DNA from: Aeriscardovia aeriphila
GTDB lineage: Bacteria > Actinomycetota > Actinomycetes > Actinomycetales > Bifidobacteriaceae
NCBI GenBank assembly: GCA_949290445.1
Contig: CASERW010000002.1
Location: 57,243 to 121,242, forward strand
Reading direction: 5' to 3'
DNA: 64,000 nucleotides
This document shows, one piece after another, positions 38,015-49,098 of the stretch; the first letter of the stretch is position 1; each line of letters opens with the position of its first letter. The notes beneath the pieces are model-generated. The model saw only the letters and a program-made list of their open reading frames with translations, ran no database searches and was not told the origin of the DNA. The translations under genes were made by a program, and so were the position numbers.

Positions 38015-39484
38015 TCAGTTGTGTGCAGCAGACAGCGAAGTGAGAACCTCCAGCTGGTGAGCAACCTCCACGCTGAAAATCTGGGAAGAAGCAAGCTTGG
38101 GGTTCAAGAAAGCCAGAACCTCGCCAATAGCCTCTTCTTGCTCTTGCTGCGACTGAGCTTCAACAACAGCCCTCGCCAAGCCAACAGCCTGCTCTTTCTT
38201 CGCATCCTGAAGCCTCGGATCATCGGCAAAACGGTGCAGGAAGGTGATCCAAGCAGCGATTGCACGAGCAGGAGCGACGATAGAAACACCATCTTCCAAT
38301 GCTTTGAGAGCCACAGGAACGATACGAACCTGAAGCTTGACAGAGCCGTTAATCGCAATCTGCATCAAAGCGTATTTAATACGAGGATTACTAAACCTCT
38401 CCATCAGCTGATCACGATAATTCTTCGTTTCAATGCTCAAATACGAGCCAGCAAGGTCCCACCACTCGTTGATAAAACGAACCATCAGCGGGTCAGCAAC
38501 CGCATCATCCACGCATTCATGGCCAAAGAGAGGCGCAACATAAGCGAGAGTGGAATGAGCTCCATTGAGCATCCACAACTTACGATGCTCATAGGCACTC
38601 ACATCAGGAACAATCAATGCGCCTGCTTTATCCCAACCAGGCCGGCCAGCAGGGAAAGCTCCCGCAATCACCCACTCGCGGAAAGGCTCGGTGCGAACAG
38701 GCGAAGCATCATACACGCCTTCCTGCTGAGCAACAATGCGGCGGTCCTCATCAGTAGTGAAAGGCGTAATGCGGTCGACCATTGAGGTTGCCCAGTCGAC
38801 GTTTTCGTAGCACCACTCCAACAAGCTCGGGTCAACTGCTTCAATCCCCTCTTCAACAACGCGGCGGAAGAGAAGGCCGTTATGCTCCAGATTGTCACAG
38901 GGCAATACAGTGATGGGTCCCGCATGAGCCTCGCGACGAGCCAAAAGCCCGGCAACCATGCGAAGGGGAACGCTGCGAATGCCATCAGCTTCAGGGTTTG
39001 CCTTCAGCTGAGCGATATCCTCTCGCACTTCAGGGTTGTCCTTGTCGAGTGAGCCTTGAGAATTTTGGCAATAGCCAGCTTCTGTCACTGTGGAGGTGAC
39101 AATTGCCACCTCAGGGTTGGCAAACAGACGACGCAGAGCAGCAGTGTCTAGGCCAGAATAAAGCTGCGAAATAACGCTGATCGTTTCCAAAGAGTCACCC
39201 TGAGGGTCGGAACTGATGAGCGTATACGCACCCTGCTGAGGTTCCAGGGCTTCCAACTGCCTTCTGCTGCGGCCTGTGAAAGCTGCGACACCCCACTGCT
39301 GGGCATCAGGAGCATGCTGGGTATACCACAGCTGGTGGGCGCGAGCAAAGTTTCCAATGCCCAGGTGGATAATGCGAACTGGCGCAGGCTGTCCCGCATC
39401 TGCAGGACGGCTGAGGCGAGGAAGCGCAGTGATATCAGTAATTTCAGTGTTTTCAGTTATTTCAGTGTTTTCTTGGTGAGCCAT
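38015..39484 (-). CDS. uxuB: D-mannonate oxidoreductase / fructuronate reductase (mannitol dehydrogenase family)
   Basis: 489 residues. The Rossmann motif HLGIGNFARAHQLWYTQ lies near 40, followed by SSTVTEAGYC-like STVTEAGYC, DNLEHNG and KLWMLNGAHSTLAYVA with the catalytic lysine region of polyol dehydrogenases. It interconverts fructuronate and mannonate with NAD(H). The N-terminal 14 residues contain ENTEIT repeated, encoded by two 18-bp tandem units (39437-39472), a feature not needed for the fold. Located between uxaC and manD in the catabolic order. Confidence 0.92.
   Translation of the reverse strand: MAHQENTEITENTEITDITALPRLSRPADAGQPAPVRIIHLGIGNFARAHQLWYTQHAPDAQQWGVAAFTGRSRRQLEALEPQQGAYTLISSDPQGDSLETISVISQLYSGLDTAALRRLFANPEVAIVTSTVTEAGYCQNSQGSLDKDNPEVREDIAQLKANPEADGIRSVPLRMVAGLLARREAHAGPITVLPCDNLEHNGLLFRRVVEEGIEAVDPSLLEWCYENVDWATSMVDRITPFTTDEDRRIVAQQEGVYDASPVRTEPFREWVIAGAFPAGRPGWDKAGALIVPDVSAYEHRKLWMLNGAHSTLAYVAPLFGHECVDDAVADPLMVRFINEWWDLAGSYLSIETKNYRDQLMERFSNPRIKYALMQIAINGSVKLQVRIVPVALKALEDGVSIVAPARAIAAWITFLHRFADDPRLQDAKKEQAVGLARAVVEAQSQQEQEEAIGEVLAFLNPKLASSQIFSVEVAHQLEVLTSLSAAHN
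39437..39472. repeat. Two 18-bp tandem units in the uxuB N-terminal coding region
   Basis: AGTAATTTCAGTGTTTTC (39437-39454) and AGTTATTTCAGTGTTTTC (39455-39472) differ at one base. They encode ENTEIT twice, and 18 bases keeps the frame. Confidence 0.85.
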
Positions 39485-39509
39485 AACTTCTCCTTTGCAC
39501 TATGCTTAC

Positions 39510-41040
39510 TCACGCCTGTGTTTTGAACACTCGACGCGGCTGATCAATTACAGCCATATGCACCAGAGCATGAGCGTCATTCATGCTCACCTGGCCTTGT
39601 GCAACCAAAGTGGCAATATAGCCTGCTGTTAATCTTCTATTCATGTCGTGGCGAGACGGGATGGAGCATAAAGCTCTCGTATCGTCAATAAAGCCAGAAA
39701 GATTAGCAAACCCTGCATAAGGAACTGTTGCCGCAAAGTAGCGGCCAATCGCCTCCGGGGAATCGAGGAACCACCACGGCGCACCAACAAACATGCTCGG
39801 GTAAAAACCAGCCAGAGGTGCCAGCTCGCGAGAGAATACAGTTTCATCGATGGTGAAGGCAACGAAGTGAAAATCTGGGTTGTGGCCATATTGAGTGAGC
39901 ATGGGCTGAAGCGCCTCACTAAACTCAGCACGAGCAGGAAGATCATCGCCAGCATCGGGGCCAAACTGAGCAAAAACAGGAGCGTCATAATTGCGATAGA
40001 CGCTACTGAGCAAAAACAGGAGCGTCATAATTGCGATAGACGCTAGGATGGACTGTCATCACCAAACCATCTTCCTGAGCCAACTGAGCTTGGTCCATCA
40101 ACAGATGCGCTCGCAACTGGTTGGCAACAGTGCTGGCAACAGGTTTTCCTTGCATGGAAGCGTGATACGCCTGCGAAAACAGCTCGCGAACTTTCTCTTC
40201 AGGCAAGTGACACATGGCAATGCTCGCATGAGAATGGTCAGAGAGCAGAGCACCAGCTTGCTTGAAATACGCTCGGCGACGTTTCATTGCCTCAAAAAAG
40301 CCCTCATATGTGCCCGTTGACGTGCCAGCGACCTGAGCAAGCTGATCTACTAGATGAGCCCAACCAGAAGCTGCAGGTTCTAAGAAAGCGTCAGGGCGGA
40401 AAGCAGGAGCAACATGAGCGTGCAGTTCAGGGTCTGCATTGAGAGCCTTTTCATCAGCCAAGTCGTCCGTTGGGGAGGCGGTAGTGGAGATGAGCTCCAT
40501 GCCAAAGCGCTCAGTCAGGGCCTTCGTCGTGTAGCGAGGGTCACGCAGCTTTTCCATCAGCTGGTCGTAAATGTAATCGGCGTTCGCTTCGTTCATCGGT
40601 TTAACAATGTCGAAAACGCGCACCAAGGAATCTTGCAACCAGTAGCCCATAGGAGTTCCTGCGAAGGCAAGCCAATTATGCCCCAAAGCTTGCCAGGCAG
40701 CGCGGGCTTGTGAAGCGCTGAGCTCAGAAGGATGCTCCCCCTGAAGCTGGGCGTGCAGGTACGGGCCTTCCTGGCTTTTCTCTTTCTTCACACCTAGGCT
40801 TTCCAAAGTTACCCCTTGAGAATGCAGGAATCGGGTGACGTAATGGTCGGGAGTGATGAAAAGCTCAGTAGGCGATGCAAAGTACAGATCGTTTCGATAC
40901 CACGAAGCAGGAACGTGAGCGTGAGGGGAAATAATCGGCGCGTCTTTCACTTCTTCGTAAAGGTCACGAGCAATCTTTTGTGCAGGTTGCCATGCTGGCA
41001 ACAAACGATCAGGGTTAAGCGCAGTGTTTTCACTGAGCAT
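39510..41040 (-). pseudogene. uxaC: Uronate isomerase, split by a 40-bp tandem duplication
   Basis: Starts at the ATG at 41040 with GGAGG eight bases upstream. The first frame runs about 345 residues from MLSENTALNPDRLLP through SPHAHVPASWY (metal-binding HxH) to SVYRNYDAPVFAQ and then a TAG created at the junction of two identical 40-bp units (39965-40004, 40005-40044). The second frame repeats SVYRNYDAPVFAQ and continues FGPDAGDD through DDTRALCSIPSRHD to the normal C terminus. Removing one unit would restore a full enzyme of about 470 residues (glucuronate/galacturonate to fructuronate/tagaturonate). As written the gene is inactive. Reversible expansion or an assembly artefact are the options. 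Confidence 0.9.
39965..40044. repeat. Perfect 40-bp tandem duplication inside uxaC
   Basis: Two exact, adjacent 40-base units, 39965-40004 and 40005-40044, each beginning ACTGAGCAAAAACAGG. Because 40 is not a multiple of three the gene is put out of frame and a stop arises at 40003-40005. No third partial unit is present. Confidence 0.97.
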
Positions 41041-41194
41041 GATGGGATCCTCCTCGCCACTTCCTGGCTCGTGTTGTGCTGTTCCCAGCACGTCCAAGCA
41101 CGTGTCCATGTATGTGTCCATGTGTTGCGTGTGTGGCATGTGTTACATGTGTTGCGGTTCACGGCAGGTTATATGGCATGTGTTGAGGCACTGT

Positions 41195-41340
41195 TGTGAA
41201 CTAATTTCACCCTAAGCGTGGTGAACTGAGAGTTCTGAAAGATTGCCATGGTTTGCTGCGACTTCTGCCTTCTCAATTGAGATTTTTGGCACGTTTTGGC
41301 AATCTTTAATAAGTGAGGCTACCAAGCCGTTAGCGTGAGA
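41195..41340. promoter_or_regulatory. Divergent uxaC/lacI control region with inverted repeats
   Basis: The 317-base space between the uxaC and lacI starts holds a GTGAA...TTCAC palindrome (41195-41209), a perfect 10-bp inverted repeat AAAGATTGCC (41238-41247) / GGCAATCTTT (41298-41307) fifty bases apart, and GTTAGCGT near 41330, which resembles the LacI-type GTTAACGT found before lacZ. Toward uxaC (41085-41180) the sequence is made of CATGTGTT-like short repeats. These are candidate operators for the LacI protein; none is proven. Confidence 0.45.
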
Positions 41341-41356
41341 GTAGCGGAAGGAGCAC

Positions 41357-42457
41357 ATGGACATGAGCAGAAACAGTGACAACGGTAAAAACACTGAAAA
41401 TGGTGAAAACACAAGCCATTCCCTCTCTCGCCACAGCTCTCATAAAGTCACCATTCGAGATGTAGCAAAAGTTGCGAATGTTGCACCCTCTACCGTTTCG
41501 CGTGCTTTCTCCCGCCCAGGGCGAGTCAGCGCCGAAACCACGAAGCGCATCTTTGACATTGCCAACGAGATTGGCTACCGCACCGACTCCATCACTCCTG
41601 TTTCCACATCAGAACATTTCACTGGACTCATTGGCATCGTTGTTGCCGACCTGTCTAACCCCGTGTTCTCTGAGTTGACGCGAGCTGTGCAACACGAATG
41701 CTTCTCGCACAATCTCGGCGTTCTCGTGATCGATTCGGAAGAGAACATCGTCGTAGAGAATGATTCCATTCGCATGGCAAATCAGCATATTGATGGCATT
41801 ATTCTCGGTTCTTCTCGCCTTTCCGACACCAAAATTCGTAAACTAGCCCAGTTCAAGCCTCTTGTTGCCATAAACCGCGAGATTCGCGGTGTGCACTGCA
41901 TCGTTGCCGACCCCACCCAAGGCTTGGAACAGGCTGTTGATCACCTCGACGAGCTGGGCCACCACAGCATTACCTACCTTTCTGGGCCTGACAATTCCTG
42001 GCAAAACGGGATGCGCTACAAGACTCTTTCGCATTTGTGCTCTTTGAAAAACATCACACTGCACAAGGTTTCTGCTCATGCGCCTACTTTCACAGGCGGT
42101 TATCGTTGCCGCGAAGAGTTTTTGGCAAACCCGAGCACTGCAGTTGTTGCCTATAACGACACTATGGCCATCGGTTTTATCGCTGCCATGCACGCTTCTG
42201 GCATTCAAATTCCGCAGCAAGTTTCTGTTGTAGGCATTGATAACGTCACTTTCAGCTCGCTTGTCACCCCGGCAATTTCAACAATTTCTCTTCCACGCAA
42301 GGAAGTAGGAAAGGCTGCAGCTGATGCGGTGATCAGCATTATCAAGGATGCTGACGAGCCGGCGCGCACCCTCAATTTCAAGTCACGCTTTGTTGCACGA
42401 TCTTCTACTGGTGCTGCCCCGGAACATCGCATCCGCCCTGTTCCGCTCGACTACTGA
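41357..42457 (+). CDS. LacI-family transcriptional regulator
   Basis: 366 residues. After a 28-residue Asn/Ser-rich lead, the helix-turn-helix with hinge reads TIRDVAKVANVAPSTVSRAFSRPGRVSAETTKRIFDIANEIGYR (about 31-75), followed by a periplasmic-binding-like effector domain (LIGIVVADLSNPVFSEL, DGIILGSSR, VVGIDNVTF). It sits divergently from the hexuronate genes and directly before lacZ, so it may control either or both; the hexuronate cluster is the more usual target of a divergent regulator. The effector is unknown. Start ATG at 41357 follows GGAAGGAG. Confidence 0.9.
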   Translation: MDMSRNSDNGKNTENGENTSHSLSRHSSHKVTIRDVAKVANVAPSTVSRAFSRPGRVSAETTKRIFDIANEIGYRTDSITPVSTSEHFTGLIGIVVADLSNPVFSELTRAVQHECFSHNLGVLVIDSEENIVVENDSIRMANQHIDGIILGSSRLSDTKIRKLAQFKPLVAINREIRGVHCIVADPTQGLEQAVDHLDELGHHSITYLSGPDNSWQNGMRYKTLSHLCSLKNITLHKVSAHAPTFTGGYRCREEFLANPSTAVVAYNDTMAIGFIAAMHASGIQIPQQVSVVGIDNVTFSSLVTPAISTISLPRKEVGKAAADAVISIIKDADEPARTLNFKSRFVARSSTGAAPEHRIRPVPLDY

Positions 42458-42493
42458 AGCTTCACTACCGTTCAATTTGTCACGCTGCATACC

Positions 42494-42516
42494 ACTCGCG
42501 CGTTAACGTTGCCAAC
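42494..42516 (+). promoter_or_regulatory. Candidate LacI-type operator before lacZ
   Basis: The segment GCGCGTTAACGTTGCC is centred on CGTTAACG, the kind of palindrome bound by many LacI regulators. It lies about 100 bases upstream of the lacZ start. This is a pattern match only. Confidence 0.4.
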
Positions 42517-42584
42517 TACTGTAATTTCTGGGGAAACACGCATCCGTAGAGTGGTGAAATCGGCGCGAGCACCTGCAATAATGA

Positions 42585-46061
<3,477 letters not shown>

Positions 46062-46083
46062 CAGTAGCGTTCATCGAATACAC

Positions 46084-46113
46084 AGAAGCCCACCGCCTGG
46101 TGGGCTTCTTCTG
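46084..46113 (+). terminator. Intrinsic terminator after lacZ
   Basis: AGAAGCCCACC (46084-46094) and GGTGGGCTTCT (46099-46109) form a perfect 11-bp stem with loop GCCT, then TCTGTCT. It lies 22 bases past the lacZ stop. Confidence 0.92.
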
Positions 46114-46129
46114 TCTGAGCGGTTCTGCC

Positions 46130-46185
46130 GAAGCTGTCTCGGCGGCCCTACTGAAGCTATCTCGGCGGCCCTACTGAAGCTGCGA
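46130..46185. repeat. 23-bp tandem repeats in the lacZ/tRNA-Gln intergenic space
   Basis: Units at 46130-46152 and 46153-46175 (GAAGCTGTCTCGGCGGCC and GAAGCTATCTCGGCGGCC, each then CTACT) differ at one base; a third begins but decays. The following 200 bases contain shorter CTCTGCGTTC and ACTAACTGGCTAACTG reiterations and no credible gene. Confidence 0.8.
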
Positions 46186-46386
46186 TCTCTGCGTTCACCG
46201 TCTCTGCGTTCGCTACCTTGGCACTCGCAGTCTTCACGCTCTCAGCCTCCACGTTCTGCGATATCCCCGTTCGCAGCCATCACATTCGCCGACTGACACT
46301 GACAGGCTGGCTAACTACTGACTAACTGGAAACTAACTGGCTAACTGACGAACTAGCCGACAGCCGTCCGCGTGATTGCGCGTACA

Positions 46387-46417
46387 AAACAAAAAACCGC
46401 GATCGATTGACCGCGGT
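46387..46417 (-). terminator. Intrinsic terminator of tRNA-Gln
   Basis: On the minus strand ACCGCG and CGCGGT pair around a 10-base loop (46396-46417), followed by TTTTTTGTTTTG. Confidence 0.9.
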
Positions 46418-46420
46418 AAG

Positions 46421-46494
46421 TGGTTCCTCCACCTGGACTCGAACCAAGACTAAGGGTTCCAAAGACCCGTGTGCTGCCATTACACCATGGAGGA
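46421..46494 (-). tRNA. tRNA-Gln (anticodon TTG)
   Basis: 74 bases including an encoded CCA. Acceptor TCCTCCA pairs with TGGAGGA, the anticodon loop is CTTTGGA with anticodon TTG, and the T loop reads TTCGAGT. The encoded CCA distinguishes it from the tRNA-Ala gene in this window. Confidence 0.96.
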
Positions 46495-46506
46495 ATAGCC
46501 GAAACA

Positions 46507-46535
46507 AGATTACCCAGAATTAGTCATTTTTTCAA
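46507..46535 (-). promoter_or_regulatory. Sigma70-type promoter of tRNA-Gln
   Basis: On the minus strand TTGAAA (46530-46535) and TAATCT (46507-46512) are 17 bases apart, and the tRNA begins 12 bases past the -10 element. A one-mismatch motif copy (GATTACCA) lies just upstream near 46567. Confidence 0.75.
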
Positions 46536-46614
46536 ATAACACACGCCGGTAGTCTCGTATTTCTTGGGATTACCAGCGTGCTGAGTTCGCTTGTCAGCTC
46601 TCTACTGCCTGAGC

Positions 46615-47625
46615 TCAGGCGTAGAGGAAGCCTGGATGCTCCTGTGGATAATCTTCGAAGAGCTTGGCCATCGAGCCGTCCATGAACACGGACTTCATTG
46701 CTGCTGCGAGCAGTGGAGCAATGGAGAGAACGGTCATGTTGGGCAGGCGCTTCTCTTGTGGAACAGGAACGGTGTCGGTGACGACGATTTCCTTAGCACC
46801 ACATTCGCGCAAACGCTCGATTGCTGGGTCGGAGAAGATGGCGTGGGTTGCCACGATGGTGACGGACTTTGCACCAGCTTCGTTCAGGCAGCGGGTTGCA
46901 CCGACGATGGTGCCTGCGGTGTCGATCATATCGTCGACAAGGACGCAGTCGCGGCCTGCTACATCACCGATCACACGGTGGGAAACAGCCTGGTTGGCGT
47001 GGTGAATGTCGCGCGTCTTGTGGACGAAGGCGAGTGGGTTACCACCCAACTGTGCTGCCCACTGTTCTGCAACGCGAATTCGACCGGCGTCTGGGGAGAC
47101 AACAGTGAGGTTATCGGTGGCCATCTTGGAGCGAATGTAGCTGACGAGCAGTGGCATTGCTTGCAAGTGGTCGACTGGGCCGTTGAAGAAGCCTTGGGAC
47201 TGAGCTGCGTGCAGGTCCACGGACATGATGCGGTCGGCACCTGCTGCAGTGAAAAGATCGAAGATCAGACGAGAAGTAATTGGCTCGCGGCCCAAGTGCT
47301 TCTTGTCCTGGCGAGAGTAGCCGAGGAATGGAACAACAGCGGTGACGGAACGTGCGGATGCACGCTTCATGGCGTCGATCATGATGAGCTGTTCCATGAT
47401 CCACTTGTTGATGGGCTGAGTATGAGACTGCAGGACAAAAGCGTCTGCACCACGTACCGACTGCGTGTAACGGCAATAGATCTCACCGTCTGCAAAGTCG
47501 TAAGCCGTAGTCTCAAGGACGTCAATGCCAAGCTGCTTGGCAACATCCTCGGCGAGCTTCGGGTATGCGCGTCCAGTTACCAGCACCAGGTTCTTATCAG
47601 GCGTGCCTTCAAGAAGTACACTCAC
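46615..47625 (-). CDS. prs: Ribose-phosphate pyrophosphokinase
   Basis: 336 residues from the GTG at 47625, seven bases after GGGAGA; an upstream TTG at 47640 would place that site within the gene. The PRPP synthetase blocks are all present: DGEIYCRYTQSVRGADAFVLQS, FLGYSRQDKKHLGREPITSRL, MSVDLHAAQSQGFF and the PRPP-binding VLVDDMIDTAGT. It makes PRPP from ribose-5-phosphate and ATP, supplying PyrE at the other end of this window among others. A conserved essential enzyme; length normal. Confidence 0.97.
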   Translation of the reverse strand: MSVLLEGTPDKNLVLVTGRAYPKLAEDVAKQLGIDVLETTAYDFADGEIYCRYTQSVRGADAFVLQSHTQPINKWIMEQLIMIDAMKRASARSVTAVVPFLGYSRQDKKHLGREPITSRLIFDLFTAAGADRIMSVDLHAAQSQGFFNGPVDHLQAMPLLVSYIRSKMATDNLTVVSPDAGRIRVAEQWAAQLGGNPLAFVHKTRDIHHANQAVSHRVIGDVAGRDCVLVDDMIDTAGTIVGATRCLNEAGAKSVTIVATHAIFSDPAIERLRECGAKEIVVTDTVPVPQEKRLPNMTVLSIAPLLAAAMKSVFMDGSMAKLFEDYPQEHPGFLYA

Positions 47626-47721
47626 TCTGAGTTCTCCCAACTTTTTCGCGAGATCAACCGTTTCGTATCGAGTTTATCCGTTAAAGCAGACAGTTTGATA
47701 CTCCGTAGCGTTACCGTGTTT

Positions 47722-48447
47722 CTAGCTTAAAATGCTGGCTTCGCTGATCGGCGCCTCTCCTGTTTGCTCTGCGTCCGTAGGCCTGCGGTACAAGCCATGC
47801 TTGTAGATGTACTCCACCACACCATCGGGAACGAGGTAGCGTACTGGCTCTCCCTCCCCTGCTCTTCTTCTCACATCAGTCGAGGAGATTGCCAGTGCAG
47901 GGATTTCGAGTGCATCTACTGTTCCTTGCGGAACGGACAGTTGTGTGAAGTCAGTGGAATAGCCTGGCCTCGTCACAGCGACGAAGTGAGCGAGATTCCA
48001 CATTTTGTCAGCATCTTTCCAGCGCATGATTTCTGCAATAGCGTCAGCGCCGGTAATGAAGAAGAGCTCTGCGTCTGGGTATTCGCGGCGAATATCGCGC
48101 AAAGTGTCAATGGTGTAGGTGATGCCTGGGCGGTCGATATCGACTCGAGAGACGGTGAATCGCGGGTTGGAAGAGGTGGCAATCACTGTCATCAGGTAGC
48201 GATCTTCCGGGTCGGTGACGTTCTTATCCAGTTTGAACACTGGACGGCCGGTGGGGACGAAGATCACTTCGTCGAGGTCGTATACCCATGCCACTTCGGA
48301 TGCGGCAACCAAGTGGCCGTTGTGAATCGGGTCGAAGGTGCCACCCATGATGCCGATTCTCAAATGCTCGTGATGATTTCCTTGCGCTGAGCTTTGAAGC
48401 CAGAGTGCATTGGGATGGTCTCGAGTCCCTGCCAGTGGTGTGCTCAT
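47722..48447 (-). CDS. nadD: Nicotinate-nucleotide adenylyltransferase
   Basis: 241 residues. [21 protein letters not shown] (GGTFDPxHxGH, near residue 33), [10 protein letters not shown] and [24 protein letters not shown] (ISST-x-IR) are the NadD signatures. It converts nicotinate mononucleotide to NaAD, the penultimate NAD step. The first 28 residues ([16 protein letters not shown]...) precede the fold, so an internal start is possible. NadK lies 2.5 kb away in the same orientation, so two NAD(P) genes occur in this segment. Confidence 0.95.
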   Translation of the reverse strand: MSTPLAGTRDHPNALWLQSSAQGNHHEHLRIGIMGGTFDPIHNGHLVAASEVAWVYDLDEVIFVPTGRPVFKLDKNVTDPEDRYLMTVIATSSNPRFTVSRVDIDRPGITYTIDTLRDIRREYPDAELFFITGADAIAEIMRWKDADKMWNLAHFVAVTRPGYSTDFTQLSVPQGTVDALEIPALAISSTDVRRRAGEGEPVRYLVPDGVVEYIYKHGLYRRPTDAEQTGEAPISEASILS

Positions 48448-48478
48448 ACTCTTGTTTGTCTCTCCTGGTGAATGAAGC

Positions 48479-49051
48479 TCAGTTGTTATCTTGAGCTTTC
48501 TCTTCTGCTTGTTTCTTCTTAATGTCTTCGCGAAGCTGCTCGGAAGAACGGGAGGTTACAGCACCGATCTTGCTCATATCCTCGTTCCATTCTTCCTTGA
48601 TCACTCGGTTAATCTCTGCGAAGGTAGGCAGTTCAAAGTCGGGCTGGTATACCTTGCGCACGCGAGCGACGTGACCGGTGATGGCGATCAACTGGTCGGC
48701 CATTTGGTCGGTGTCACTGGCTACTTCCGCGTCCCTGAAGTCGCGCAGGTGGCGTTCCACGGAGTTCATGTTGGATTCGACTACTTCCAGCTGGAATGGC
48801 TGTGGTGTAGCGAATTTGGTTGCTCCGTGGTGGTCAGGCCATCCCATGAGCACCGCGTCGGAGTATTCCAAGGCTGCGCGGGAGTGGGCGGTAGGAATGC
48901 CGTCTTCGATTTGAACGATGAAGACATAACGAACTTGAGACAAGCGCTGTGAGGCGATCATCATCGCATCGTTGGCGTCCACTGTTGCTTCTGGTGCTGG
49001 CTCGAGCGACACCTTTTCATTAGCTTTGTTTGGGCGGTTCTTCTCGTTCAT
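48479..49051 (-). CDS. Conserved-looking protein of unknown function
   Basis: 190 residues, soluble, acidic, with no signal peptide or membrane segment. The core spans about 35-165 ([41 protein letters not shown], then [38 protein letters not shown]), and both ends are Lys/Glu-rich and probably disordered. I do not recognise a family. It lies between recN and nadD with gaps of 47 and 31 bases, so it is likely co-transcribed with them. Codon use looks like its neighbours. Confidence 0.7.
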   Translation of the reverse strand: MNEKNRPNKANEKVSLEPAPEATVDANDAMMIASQRLSQVRYVFIVQIEDGIPTAHSRAALEYSDAVLMGWPDHHGATKFATPQPFQLEVVESNMNSVERHLRDFRDAEVASDTDQMADQLIAITGHVARVRKVYQPDFELPTFAEINRVIKEEWNEDMSKIGAVTSRSSEQLREDIKKKQAEEKAQDNN

Positions 49052-49098
49052 ATCTGCCTCCTTCTGCCGTCATTCTACAGCGTGCTCAGGCGTGCGAG

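Noticed and set aside
36557..38785. A 742-codon plus-strand open frame over manD and uxuB
   Set aside because: Shadow of two well-supported minus-strand enzymes.
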